Position numbers and translations under genes: made by a program. A stretch of 64,000 nt of DNA from Rhexocercosporidium sp. MPI-PUGE-AT-0058 (lineage: Eukaryota > Ascomycota > Leotiomycetes > Helotiales): positions 310,001-374,000 of the forward strand of contig JAGTJL010000014.1 in assembly GCA_020746875.1 (NCBI GenBank), written 5' to 3'. Shown one piece after another: positions 23,428-33,611 of the stretch. The notes under the pieces are model-generated. The model saw only the letters and a list, made by a program, of their open reading frames with translations, ran no database searches and was not told where the DNA came from. Numbering within the stretch: the first letter of the stretch is position 1; each line of letters begins with the position of its first letter.

Positions 23428-24690
23428 TCACTCACGCACAAACAGACCGGCCATACCCATACCCGTTCCGATGCACATGCTTACCACGCCGGTTTCCAGA
23501 CCCTGCCTCTCCATCTCTGGCAGCAGACCAGCCAGCATTCTCGCACCAGTAGCACCCAGTGGGTGACCAAGCGCGATCGCTCCACCTTTGGGGTTGACTC
23601 TTCCTTCCTCCAGGCGCTTCTCCAAGCCTAGCTTTCTGACGCAGTATATGGCCTGGCTTGCAAACGCCTCGTTAATCTCCCACAGACCAACTTCTTGAGC
23701 CGTGAGACCTGTATACTCCAACAGCTTAGGGATGGCGATAGCGGGACCGATACCCATCTCGTCTGGCGCACAGCCTGCTACCTGGGTGCCTGCCCAGTGA
23801 CCGATGATGGAGGATGTGAGACCGAGTTCCGTTGCTGTGCTTCGGCGCATCAGGAGGGTAGCTGCTGCTCCGTCCGAGATCTGGGAGGAATTTCCAGCCG
23901 TCGACGTTCCATTCTCCTTGAATGCAGGCTTCAGCTTCGTCATGCCTTCTATGCTAGCATTTGTTCTGATCCCATCATCCTTCGTGACTGTGATTTGCTG
24001 CTCCTCGCCCACATTCTCTCCTGCCTTATTCTTCTCTTGGTATCTCGTGTGCACTGGAACGATTTCTTTGTCGAATAGTCCTTCGGCTTGAGCTGTCGCT
24101 GCTCTCTGATGTGACATTACTGCAAATGCATCCTGGTCCGCCCGGCTGACTCCATATCTTTCCGCAACGTTTTCGCTGGTAAGTCCCATAGGCATTATGC
24201 AATCTTTTGCGTTCTTCACGGGGCTATCCCTCAGCTCTGGCCATAGCACTGTGGGAATAGCTTTCGATCCATAATTCCTCGTCATACTCTCCATTCCGCC
24301 ACCAACACCAATATCGATCATCCCAGTGGCGATTTGGTGGGAGACATTTGTGATAGCGCTCAGCCCTGAACTGCAAGCTCGGTTCACGGTGTAAAAAGAC
24401 GTCGATGTAGGTATGCCAACATGGTTCATAGCCATACGCCCCGCCTTCGATCCCCCCAGCTCCGACAGCACGACTCCAATTCCAACATCTTGTATGAGGG
24501 CGGGATCGAGATTTGGGTTCGCAGATATCGTTGCACGGAGAACGGTGGCTAGAAGCTCTTCAGGGTAGGCATCTTTGAGATGTCCTTTGTACGAGCGTGT
24601 GATGGGGGTTCGGAGGGAGGAGAGGATGACGATGTCGGAGGGGTCCTTCTTGAGGATGTTGGAGAGTCCCTTTCGTACTGGACCTGACAT
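23428..24690 (-). CDS. 3-ketoacyl-CoA / acetyl-CoA thiolase (peroxisomal-type)
   Basis: Thiolytic cleavage of 3-ketoacyl-CoA in fatty-acid beta-oxidation. It is a single exon of 420 aa, full length for the family. Catalytic residues are visible: the nucleophilic Cys in NRACSSGLSA, ALGHPLGATGAR (His) and SMCIGTGMGM (Cys), plus NEAFASQA. The N-terminal 20 residues show no clear PTS2 motif and there is no PTS1, so its location is uncertain; it may be a diverged paralogue rather than the main peroxisomal enzyme. The stop codon is followed in frame by a PHO13 fragment. A GTGAGT at the last codons could in principle act as a splice donor. Confidence 0.92.
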   Translation of the reverse strand: MSGPVRKGLSNILKKDPSDIVILSSLRTPITRSYKGHLKDAYPEELLATVLRATISANPNLDPALIQDVGIGVVLSELGGSKAGRMAMNHVGIPTSTSFYTVNRACSSGLSAITNVSHQIATGMIDIGVGGGMESMTRNYGSKAIPTVLWPELRDSPVKNAKDCIMPMGLTSENVAERYGVSRADQDAFAVMSHQRAATAQAEGLFDKEIVPVHTRYQEKNKAGENVGEEQQITVTKDDGIRTNASIEGMTKLKPAFKENGTSTAGNSSQISDGAAATLLMRRSTATELGLTSSIIGHWAGTQVAGCAPDEMGIGPAIAIPKLLEYTGLTAQEVGLWEINEAFASQAIYCVRKLGLEKRLEEGRVNPKGGAIALGHPLGATGARMLAGLLPEMERQGLETGVVSMCIGTGMGMAGLFVRE

Positions 24691-24917
24691 TGTGAATATA
24701 CTTGGGTAAGTGAAGAGTCAAGATGGGAGAGGATTGGGAGACCAGGAATTATAGAAATAACAGACGACACGAAGGAGGAATGAATAGAAAGAAAGAGAGA
24801 GCACTTTTACCGGTACCCCAGAGATGTTTTGAACCTTGTTGAACCTCCTCGAGGCAAGCTCAGGAACGGTATCTCGGCCGGGAAGCTGGGGTCGGATAAG
24901 AACTCATCCGCAAGCAC

Positions 24918-25691
24918 GTGCGAGATCTTGGCACGGCTCAACATCGATTGTCGCGAAATTCCCCTCCACCAACTGCAATTGGGTCGACACCACCACTCCG
25001 GGGCTTCGTGTTCCAATCGCGGCATCTATATCCCAGAATTCCTATTCGATCTGCCTCAACAGCTGTGAAAGAAACCAACTCCCTCGTCATCAGACTCAAG
25101 AACCTCCTTTATGGTACCTCCCTCTCCCTCTTCGCCGTGCTCGTCTACCTCTATGTTACCGACACAAGAGCTAGCGCACATCAATGGCTCGTGGTCCCAG
25201 CTCTACGATGGATATACCCTGACGCAGAAGACGCGCACCACCATGGCACGCAGACATTGAAAGCGTTGTACTCTTTCGGACTACATCCTCGAGAACGAAA
25301 TTCGAAAGCACAGGACTCGAAAGGTGTGGATCTCAGTGTGACGGTGTTTGGGCAGAAACTCCAGAATCCAATTGGGACGTCTGCGGGCATGGACAAATTG
25401 GGTGAGATTCCTGGTGCTTTGCTAGCTATGGGGCCGGCGATTGTGGAGGTGGGAGGTGCGACGCCGCATCCGCAAGATGGAAACCCGAAGCCTAGAGTAT
25501 TCAGACTGCCTAATCATAATTCAACCCCTTTTCTTCTCCCTCCAACTACTTCGACAAGATTTCCCGTCTTTCGACCCTCCACCTCGGATGCAACGTGCAA
25601 CAGAACTGTGGAGATGTCTAGGAGGGGAAAGCATGGCCGGAGCGAGGGAAGCTCACGCTCGCTTTCTCTTCCCGACGCATCTTTAGCTTGA
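24918..25691 (+). pseudogene. Truncated class 2 dihydroorotate dehydrogenase (N-terminal part)
   Basis: Remnant of the mitochondrial inner-membrane pyrimidine enzyme. The frame contains a presequence-like region, a membrane anchor (LLYGTSLSLFAVLVYLYVTD), ASAHQWLVVPALRWIYPDAE, NPIGTSAGMDKLGEIPGAL and VEVGGATPHPQDGNPKPR, then loses homology straight after VFRLP. The catalytic domain and the FMN/orotate motifs beyond the conserved NRYG segment are missing, and I do not find them downstream. SAGMDKLGE replaces the usual SAG(I/F)DK(H/N)GE. No ATG opens the frame. The downstream tail (to 25691) is low-complexity Ser/Arg. It is best read as a decaying gene fragment. Confidence 0.75.
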
Positions 25692-26353
25692 GCTTCTCCA
25701 TGGCATGAGTCTCGGGAGAGTCGACCAGCGTACATTGATAATCGAGTTCTGTACAGGTTTTGCATTACTCGCCAAAACCCAGTTTCGTCGTCGAACAAGC
25801 CCGCTCCTTATGTCATCCTTAATCTCCTCCCCCTCCAGAATACATAAGCTTTCCTTTGCTTCATCTTCTTCTTTCTCACACGAGCAACCAAGCGTCGATA
25901 CACAATCATCGAGTACATTGCTTTGTATCTTGATCGATGATCTGCTTTGGGAGTTGGGTGTTGCTATACATGTAGCAATGTGGGGATTGAAGGGACGAGG
26001 TGAATTTCTGACCGCTGCATGAGCTTTGCTGTTGTTAGAGTCGGTGTTATCGTAAAATCCGGTTCAATCTCTCTCATCGTTTACATTATTATGAGTGTGT
26101 CTTTAAAATAAATCTACCGGATGTTAGCGACGACACCTCTTAAACAAAAGACTTGAGGTTTACACAGGAGGTTAAGACACGAGACACAGAGGGTGAAAAG
26201 TACTTTGGCCAATACGCAAACGCACCATGAGGTCTGGAGTATCCGACGTAGAACTTCAGAACATTGAAAAACAATCAAGACTCAAATGCCAAAACGTTCA
26301 TCGACGACATCTAAAAGAAATCAATCCCACTCCAGTTTCATCTCGACGCCAGC
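25692..26353. other. Intergenic region downstream of the broken DHODH
   Basis: No continuation of the dehydrogenase was found in any frame. A 105-codon open frame at 25705-26022 has no recognisable domain. Otherwise nothing was seen. Confidence 0.4.
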
Positions 26354-26866
26354 TTAATCCTCTCCCACTTTCTCATCCGGACCATCGCCACTCTCATACT
26401 CGGGATCTGCGTGCTCCGCTTCTTGATCCTCCTTTACTACCTCCGACGTTTTCCCTTGCTCGGCCAGAGCCTTTCGCTTTTGGTCCGCATTCCACCTTGC
26501 GGTCCCGACCTTGCTCACCTCCACGTATTTGTCGCAACCCACTCGCCATTTTCCGGTTCGCAAAGACGGCGTCCACTCGGACCTGTTCTTCAACTTGAAT
26601 GCCTCCTTGCTGCAGGACCGTTGCAAGCGATCCATATCAACTACCATATGCCTTCTGGGTTGTTCCTGACCCAGTTCTCCCCCGACGCTGGAGCTAGCTT
26701 TGGTGGAAGCGCAGCTGAAGGCATTGTTGATAGTTGTCCTTGTCGAAAGTTCGAAGGTCAATCTTGCTCTGGCATCAAGGAGATCGGCATCAAATGACGT
26801 CTGGAATCCCACAAGTGAAGGACAAGCCGTTGCGATAGAATTGCAAATAACCACGAGGGGTTCCAT
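26354..26866 (-). CDS. Hypothetical protein, 170 aa
   Basis: A single open frame starting at MEPLVVICNSIATACPSL. The first 60 residues faintly resemble the start of fungal HeLo/STAND-type N-terminal domains (a short hydrophobic helix followed by FDADLLDARARLTFEL), but this is weak and could be chance. The centre contains SLRTGKWRVGCDKYVEV. The last 40 residues are highly charged and acidic (ending near PEYESGDGPDEKVGED). No signal peptide or membrane segment was seen. The frame extends upstream of the ATG without convincing coding character. It could be a remnant. Confidence 0.4.
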   Translation of the reverse strand: MEPLVVICNSIATACPSLVGFQTSFDADLLDARARLTFELSTRTTINNAFSCASTKASSSVGGELGQEQPRRHMVVDMDRLQRSCSKEAFKLKNRSEWTPSLRTGKWRVGCDKYVEVSKVGTARWNADQKRKALAEQGKTSEVVKEDQEAEHADPEYESGDGPDEKVGED

Positions 26867-27233
26867 TGTGTTTGCGAGTTTTTGATTGTTATTGCGTCCG
26901 AACTCGATGATCATTGATTGGTCCAGTAGGGCTGACCAGGATAGGAAAAGTTTTAATGCCAAGGGCTTGGAGAACAATTCACCAATCACAAAGCCGTCGG
27001 TACGAGCTCCCCGATGCCAATGGTCAATCTGACATGTCAGTGGCGCCAGCAATTGTATCAAAGTCAGCCTCATACGATGCATCATTTCATTTTCACTTCT
27101 TCTATGTTGTTTGTTCTGATCAGGGTTCAAAACATGGCTGCGAATACACACTGGATCATTTTAAGATAATTTATGCTCACTTCTACGTGAGAATCTTTCG
27201 CCCGTTGTATCGATCGTCTTCGACAACTCTGTC
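26867..27233. promoter_or_regulatory. Intergenic/promoter region
   Basis: A gap of 367 nt between divergent genes. No other feature was recognised. Confidence 0.3.
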
Positions 27234-28432
27234 ATGCGTAGAATTCATAGGAAGACAAGAAACGGATGCAAGCAATGCAAGAGTCGACGTGTGAAGGTCA
27301 GTCAATCAATCATCTCCCCCCAAGCATTGGTGGATTTGGTATTGACGGAATTTAGTGCGACGAGAAGAGACCTGTCTGCACCGGCTGCATCAGAAATGAC
27401 CTCTCATGCAGTCTCGAGTTCCTCACGCCTTCATTTACAGTTCCTCGTGCTTTGCAGCCTTCGCTTCCTGTCAGAACACCCTTGGCCAAGAATGATCTCG
27501 GACTCAAGATCACCTTATTGGACGACAGTCAGGAAGAGCTTTTACATCACTACACTACTACTACTTCGCTAACGTTTTTCGGCCGAGGCATCAACAGCCC
27601 CCATCACCACATCCGTATATGGCAGAATGATATGCCGCAGATGGCTCTATCCCAAGAGTTTCTTATGCAAGGAATCCTCGCTGTCTCCGCTCTCCACCTT
27701 TCAACCCTGCAGCCGCATTGCAAGGACGAGCGACTACAGCAAGCACTGCGATCTGAACAACTCGCAATTAGACCTTTCCGGGAACTTGTTCTTAAGGGTA
27801 AAGATGATGACATCCATGCCGTGTTTGCATTCGCGGGGTTCGTCGTGACTTACGTTCTCGTTCAGTCTGAATCCCTTGATTCCCCCAGTGACTGTATCCC
27901 CAGTCTGAATGGAGAAAGACTACATTGGTTCCATATTGTTCGAGGTCTCGTGAAGCTTCTGGAAAAGAATTGGGTTCAGCTTTCTCAGGGGCCTTTCGGT
28001 CCACTCATCACGCGATTTCCGGATCCTATCGAATTTAGTTGGAATCCCGATGACACCCATCTGGCACGGCTTCATGAGATATTTCCGGACCCATGTTCTG
28101 ACGACGACGAAGACATCTCGATCTACAAACAAACAATAGATGAACTTCGGAGGGCGTCGGCGTTGTCATATCGGAAGAATGGAATCCTCAATGATGTGGC
28201 GGTCACTTATATCTGGCCTGGCGCAATTCAGCAGAGATTTCTTGAGCTACTACATGACAAGCAACCGGAGGCACTAGTGATTTTGGCTCACTATTGCGTT
28301 TTGTTGAAGAGGGTTGATTATTGTTGGCCGTTTAGGGGTGTAGGAGAGAAAATGCTTCGGTCTATTGTGAAGGAGCTTAGCCTTGTCTGGAAGCCGTGGA
28401 TTGAATGGGCTTTGACTCAGCCGGTGGTGTAA
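27234..28432 (+). CDS. Zn(II)2Cys6 transcription factor (UPC2-like short type)
   Basis: Exons are 27234-27296 and 27356-28432 (59-nt intron with GTCAGT donor), giving 379 aa. The zinc cluster sits at the very N-terminus: KTRNGCKQCKSRRVK from exon 1, then CDEKRPVCTGCIRNDLSC, with C-x2-C-x6-C-x6-C-x2-C-x6-C spacing. The intron falls immediately before the third cysteine. The architecture (N-terminal cluster, no linker coiled coil, LFHHY-like LLHHYTTTTSLTF, LMQGILAVSALHL, WPFRGVG near the end) matches fungal regulators related to sterol-uptake control proteins, which often sit in secondary-metabolite clusters. It is the likely regulator of the accessory block to its right; that is inference. Confidence 0.88.
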
Positions 28433-29030
28433 ACCTAGGAGGACTGTTCGAGATTCTACGATTCTCCATTACAACGGACCAGATTATTACCTTTGCTTAC
28501 AACTGCTGGTTTCCTCCTAAAGATCATTATTGATTGATGCTGTATTACTGCCACTGTCAATTCAGCTAGCAACCGACGACCAGGACTTCCTAAAGTCTCC
28601 TAAATAAGCTCAATCACGATAATTTCCAAGATACTTGATGATCAGATATTCGTCTGAATCGTTTTTTCGTCGTCTGGGCCTCCCCCGCGCTGAGTGCCAA
28701 ACTGTCACCAAAAGTAATACCAGTGGCTCAAGTGCTCTCCCAGGGTCACCATAGCTCAGAGCTTGGAAATATTAGTACCGAAGAAACTGGAAATTCATCT
28801 CTCCTCGCAGTATGGGGAGCTTTTAGTTCTTTGATGTCTTTTCAATAATGAGCTGTGTCGGAAATTTCTCTTATCATATGACGGTATTCCGGATTCTCCA
28901 TCGAAGCTATCCCCAGTTAGTGTATTTGGGTGAAATGAATTATAAAACGCATACTTCTACTACATCCCTTTGCTTCATTTGTTACAAGCATACTCAAGTA
29001 GTCCATTGTTTCCTCGAAAACGGTAATAGC
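28433..29030 (+). promoter_or_regulatory. Promoter region with TATA box
   Basis: TATAAAA at 28941-28947 lies about 85 nt before the preferred start at 29031. The frame of the next gene is open upstream to 28848, but that segment lacks coding character, so the downstream ATG with a signal peptide was chosen. Nothing else was recognised. Confidence 0.45.
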
Positions 29031-29852
29031 ATGCCTTCCATCAATCAAATCCTACTCAGCGCCGCTGGCGTGGTGCCGGCAATGGCTATCCCTCCTCAAT
29101 CTTCTTCGACCGAACGTGCTTCAATCAATACCCTCAGCTCTCATCTTGGAGAGACTCTCATGTTCCGCAATACTGCTACTGGCATCACGGTACCCATTCT
29201 GATCAACTACTCGCGCACACTCGGAACGCCTACTGCGAACAACGTAGCGCAAGTGTCCAAAAGGGCCCCCGAACCGAATGACCAGCCCCTTCAGCTTGAA
29301 GATATCGACAAATGGGATACAGAAACTCTCGAGAGGAAGATGGCAGAACTTTGCAACCAGTATCAAGATCCAAGCTTCCCAAAGCCAGACTGCTCTCCCT
29401 GGGCTATCATTGCCGCGATTGAGGATTCTCATACGAAGTGGACTAAAAAAATCACTTTCAAGGTTGCTGGAAATAGGCATGTTCACTATGAGCTCGATTT
29501 GACCCAGGTCCAGTGGGTTGGATCGAAGAAAAGAGACGTTGATGCCGCAGTCAGCGTTGAGAAGGAAGCCAGTAGTAAAGGTGTCATGATGGCCACCGAC
29601 CTTACGCCACGCAGTATTCCCGCTCGACTCACATCCGCAGCATCTGCGAAGCCGCTCCCAGAGGCTGCTGAAAAGGTTCTGAATCAACTTCAGAATATTG
29701 GTGGAGCTGACTCCTCATTTGCTGAGACCGAGACAGGGGTAACTACTCCTGCTTTGCCCTCTTTTTCCAACTTCGATGTAGATGGCCTTGATGCGCTTTT
29801 TGGAGCCAATGTTGCGATCTTTGGCGAGTCTGTGAGCCCCGAAGACAAATAA
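29031..29852 (+). CDS. Secreted protein with dibasic sites, 273 aa
   Basis: Begins with a probable signal peptide (MPSINQILLSAAGVVPAMA). It has no transmembrane segment afterwards. Two Kex2-type sites are visible: VSKR before APEPNDQP (about residue 84) and GSKKR before DVDAAVSV (about residue 173). Two cysteines lie in the central block (ELCNQYQDPSFPKPDCSPW). The C-terminus is Ser/Ala/acidic. It is single-exon. No repeats that would mark a ribosomal-peptide precursor of the UstA kind are present. I do not recognise the family. A secreted or processed peptide product is possible but unproven. Confidence 0.65.
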   Translation: MPSINQILLSAAGVVPAMAIPPQSSSTERASINTLSSHLGETLMFRNTATGITVPILINYSRTLGTPTANNVAQVSKRAPEPNDQPLQLEDIDKWDTETLERKMAELCNQYQDPSFPKPDCSPWAIIAAIEDSHTKWTKKITFKVAGNRHVHYELDLTQVQWVGSKKRDVDAAVSVEKEASSKGVMMATDLTPRSIPARLTSAASAKPLPEAAEKVLNQLQNIGGADSSFAETETGVTTPALPSFSNFDVDGLDALFGANVAIFGESVSPEDK

Positions 29853-30179
29853 GCTGGATGGCTATGGGTGTTGGAGCTCATAAGTTCGAGCCATATTCGA
29901 CCTTCTGTCAAGCCTAGATATCATCTTACTTACATAAACTTCCCAGCAACTCTACGTTTGGAGTGGAATTCAGTCCCAACGCTCTAAAATATAACTCCTT
30001 GTAGTTATTCTGAGGTGCTTTCATTCTGCTTTATTTACTTGGAGCATTTCCTCGGCAAGGGTGCTCCTTTAATAGAGCTTGGCGTGTCGCTAATCTGGAG
30101 CAACTATTTAAACTGCGACCCTGTCCCTTACCAAATTCTTTCCTTAATACTGAACATAACTTTACTTCCCTGCCACAAC

Positions 30180-31159
30180 ATGGCATCTAAAAGTCCAGCA
30201 ACCTTAGCGGACCCTCGTCTTAACAGGGCAGCAAACTACAACCGGGCTGAAGTTGTGTCGGAGATATTGTCTTTCTACAACTTCCTCCCACACATTCACC
30301 CTTCATCAATCTACCAAGCTCCTCCAGGCGGATGGGAGATGATAACAGCTGAGAACCTGGCCAAACACGGTGTGCACAAGTCCGATGAAGCTATCGCTCT
30401 CCTTCGAGAGCTTCCTTATCTTGAAGGACCCGAAGCCTGGATTCAGTCTCTCGCATTTGTGTGCGATTGGCGTGAGGTAGCAAAAGATCCGCCTTGGGAA
30501 CCTAATTGGTTGGGTTCCGATGCAAAAGAAGAGTGGACGCCGGCATGGGTTATTCAGCTTACAGCAGGCCTCGACCGTGAGGCAATACGGTACTATCTTG
30601 ACACCACTGATGGCACCGTTAGCTGCTACCAAAATTGGGGCTTCGAGTATGAGCGTAGTTATAGCGAAGACGATCCCCGGAGCTGGCGAGATAGACCATG
30701 TAACCCCGAGACGTGGATATTGAAGGATTTGCTAGATGAGTGGAGAGACTCGTATTGTGAGATGAAAATACTCGGACTTCCAGCACCATTAGGAGGGTAC
30801 GGATCAGGAAGCGGCCGAGAGTGTGAATACGATTTTGGTCCGGGAAGTCATAATCATGGGTTATTCAAGGTATGTGAATCGTTGGAAACGAGCGACTTTG
30901 TCTGATTTGCGAGTTTCAGGCAGTGCAGGCAATCTATCATGAATTTGGATGGCCCGATAGCTACAGAAAAGTCACATGCATTCTTGGGGTACAATTCTGG
31001 TTGCATAAATGGGAGGATGTGAATAGATCTATATCTCGGCGTACAAATGGCCAGAGCCAAGCCGGTCCTGACGACCCGTGGCTATCACCTGAGGTGTTCC
31101 TGGAGTCAGTGAAAAAAGCTGGAACGCAAGATACTATTGCCTCAAACAATTCAGTGTAA
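30180..31159 (+). CDS. Orphan-family protein A (paralogue of 33612-35034)
   Basis: Exons are 30180-30869 and 30920-31159 (50-nt intron), giving 309 aa. No domain is recognised. It shares an ordered set of motifs with the gene at 33612: LPYLEGP (there LPYLAGP), WVIQLTAG (there HVLQLTAW), a D-T dipeptide after it, an acidic DDPRSWRD block (there DPDERDP), WILKDLLDEW (there IGDVLQQW), and the exon-2 motif EFGWPDSY (there EFGWPSSF). In both genes the last intron lies 10-12 codons before the EFGWP motif. The protein is probably soluble (no signal peptide or membrane segment). The frame is open upstream of the ATG, but that part is hydrophobic and not shared. Confidence 0.72.
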
Positions 31160-31723
31160 AGGTATCCATAACGCAAACATTCAACGGTCACTTCAAATAC
31201 TCTACGTCACTGGCAGTCTACTCTCCTGAACACACATTCGGAGAGTTCTTCCGCTTCGAACTGTAAGGACCAAGAACTCTTTGGTTGGGAATGTTTATTT
31301 TTTGCACTGAACTGCAACAGCAATTGTTAAAGTATCTAAGTTTTTGCTTTTCTACAAGTGGTTTGCAGTAAAGACTGGTTGTATGTGCTCGCCGCTCGCC
31401 GAGGGTGTCGGCGAGGCGGAGGCGGGGTGAATAAAAGCGCTGAAGCTAATTGGTCACTGCCTCTACACCTCTTCGCCTTCTTTGTAGGGTATTCGTAGAG
31501 GAGCAGAGTTTAATTAAGTTGCGATTATGCGTGCTGACTCCCCGCTAGAATTCTATGCGCACACAGTCATCATTGAACCTTGCTACGATCGGCCAGTGCT
31601 TAACATGGCCCTGTTCAGGATGTTTACTAGCAGAGGACCGCAACTACTAATTGTGTATAAGTACAAGCCTTGATATCTTGGAATAGATGTGTACAATCAC
31701 ATTCATCGTTCGCATCATTCGGT
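31160..31723. other. Intergenic region
   Basis: About 0.56 kb with nothing recognised. A short imperfect CG-rich palindrome-like stretch (CGCCGCTCGCCGAGGGTGTC region) lies near 31391-31422. Confidence 0.3.
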
Positions 31724-33088
31724 ATGGGTCTACAACTACACCCCGCAAAGTCATTAGATATTCGACAATGGCACGTGACTAGTACAGACACCTTCCAGCG
31801 ACCTATGAGTCCTTTTGAATCGTTCTTCGATCCTGCTCTTGGCTGGTCTGTTTGGGCATCCATCAATGTTGGAGCCATTCCAAACTCCTCCAATACCTCG
31901 GAAGACTTCATCAATCGAGTCCGTCTTGCCTGGATCCGAGCACTCTACGAGCAACCTCAGCTGGCATCAGTCTATGACTTTACCTCAACTACTTGTTCCT
32001 ACACCAGAACAACAGACCAAAACCTCTCCAGCTGGTTAGAAGAGACATTTACGGTTCTCGAATTCGAAAGCCAAAATCCTCGCACAGCCGTCGTATGCCG
32101 CAAGAAACCAATACTATGTATCAATCCGATCACCCGACAGCTTCTGTTCCGGGGTCCGCATTACTACATCGACGGCATTGGAATAAACACACTGCTTGCA
32201 GATATAGTCAGCTACATTGCCGCCCCGGTCGCTACAATATTCAAAGATGAATTTCTGAACCTTGGTCCTATATTCGAACTCGCCGCAGATGTTCAGGCAC
32301 CGAACGCTAAGGATATTTGGATGGCCGCAAATCTTACTGGGAAATTCCTGACAAGCCAACCTAGCGTTGGAATTCCATGCAGCGACGGCAACCTTCCAGA
32401 CGTTTTACAGCAGCATGGGGCTTCCGGTTTACGTTTGTCAGCGATTCAGTCTCAGGCACTCGTAACGGCATGCAGAGCTCGAGCTCTGACAGTTACCCAT
32501 GCCGTACAAACAGCTATGATTCAAGCTACAGCTGAGTTAAATCCGGAAAGTAACGTGGCACAGTACTACAGTGGACTCCATATCGCCAACTGGCGAGCGC
32601 GCGTAAAACTGGACTACCAACGACATCGATGCGCGTTGTATTGTGGGGCGTTTCCCATCGTCATTGCAGACCCCTCCTCGAAGGACTTCTCTGAGCTTTC
32701 TAAGGAGGTCAAGGAGGAATATGTGGGGACTTCGAATGATAGATCATTGGAAAAAGTTCATGCTCTCTGGTGGGCTGAGCTTGTGGCTGTAACAACAGCC
32801 GCAGGTCCACCGCCACCATCGACCGCAAGCACTCCAGTGATGAGCAGTCTGGGGATAGTAGAGAAACATCTCCCAAAGGTAGTACAAGGGATTGAAATCA
32901 AAGATTTCTGTTTCGGAAATGATGTCAACGGACCGCTTGTTATACTTTATGTTTGGAATTGGGAGGGGAGGGTTAGCATTCATTCTTCGTGGGATCGTCG
33001 GTATTATCAGGAGAGAGAGGCGGCTAGCTTTTTGAAAAAGGTTTGGGAGATTCTTGCTGGCGCTTTGGGTCTTGAGGTTAGTATATGA
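31724..33088 (+). CDS. CoA-dependent (BAHD/TRI101-like) acyltransferase family, HxxxD
   Basis: A single exon of 454 aa from the first in-frame ATG. The active-site HxxxD motif appears as GPHYYIDGIG (His about residue 146) in the expected position after a beta strand ending LLFR. The two-lobed layout and the substrate segments (FESFFDPALGWSVWASI early; ALYCGAFPIVIAD and VWNWEGRVSIHSSWDRRYY late) resemble the condensation/transferase-like family used in fungal secondary metabolism. The DFGWG structural motif is not clear. The acceptor is unknown. It lies between the two paralogous orphan genes, on the same strand. Confidence 0.7.
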   Translation: MGLQLHPAKSLDIRQWHVTSTDTFQRPMSPFESFFDPALGWSVWASINVGAIPNSSNTSEDFINRVRLAWIRALYEQPQLASVYDFTSTTCSYTRTTDQNLSSWLEETFTVLEFESQNPRTAVVCRKKPILCINPITRQLLFRGPHYYIDGIGINTLLADIVSYIAAPVATIFKDEFLNLGPIFELAADVQAPNAKDIWMAANLTGKFLTSQPSVGIPCSDGNLPDVLQQHGASGLRLSAIQSQALVTACRARALTVTHAVQTAMIQATAELNPESNVAQYYSGLHIANWRARVKLDYQRHRCALYCGAFPIVIADPSSKDFSELSKEVKEEYVGTSNDRSLEKVHALWWAELVAVTTAAGPPPPSTASTPVMSSLGIVEKHLPKVVQGIEIKDFCFGNDVNGPLVILYVWNWEGRVSIHSSWDRRYYQEREAASFLKKVWEILAGALGLEVSI

Positions 33089-33611
33089 TTGTTGGGTCTT
33101 GATATTTGCCATGGCTAGATCCTCCCGAAGCTAGATTGTGCGCTGTAGAGAAACCAACTAAGCGCCTCCGTTGGAGCACTATTCCCCCTTGATGGGTTTT
33201 CCCGACTACCCTAGCGTCTACTATTCAGCTCTTAAGTGGCTGAAATTGATGATTTTTATGATCTCATTCGTTTACTTGGTATCTTATCGTACTATCGAAA
33301 ACCTATCGTGAGAGCAAAGTGTTATGTGTCAACAAAGCATTTCCTCGCTAACGTTTGTCGCCCGGCATCACCCTGTTCTTTATGGGGGAGCTCACCAGGC
33401 AACATCCTCCGTATTTTATTTCTTAGTTTCACTTCCCGGTTTTCCCTCCCCGACGAAGGATCCCTAGTCCAAGCTGAGTCCCATATAAGAAAGCTAAACG
33501 CGAAATCACGTGAAGCGAATGTCTTAGCTTCGCCTTTGATAGAAGGCGACCCTCTTCACCCCCCACCCCAATCTCCATCCTCCCTCCCTCGTATCAACCT
33601 CACATATCAAG
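33089..33611. promoter_or_regulatory. Intergenic/promoter region
   Basis: A 0.52-kb gap; the overlapping open frame at 33236-33655 looks spurious. Nothing else was recognised. Confidence 0.3.

Noticed and set aside
25705..26022. Continuation of dihydroorotate dehydrogenase downstream
   Set aside because: No NRYG, FMN-binding or orotate-binding motif is present in any frame there.
26354..26866. HeLo/prion-type STAND N-terminal domain
   Set aside because: Only a faint resemblance over about 40 residues; insufficient to name a function.
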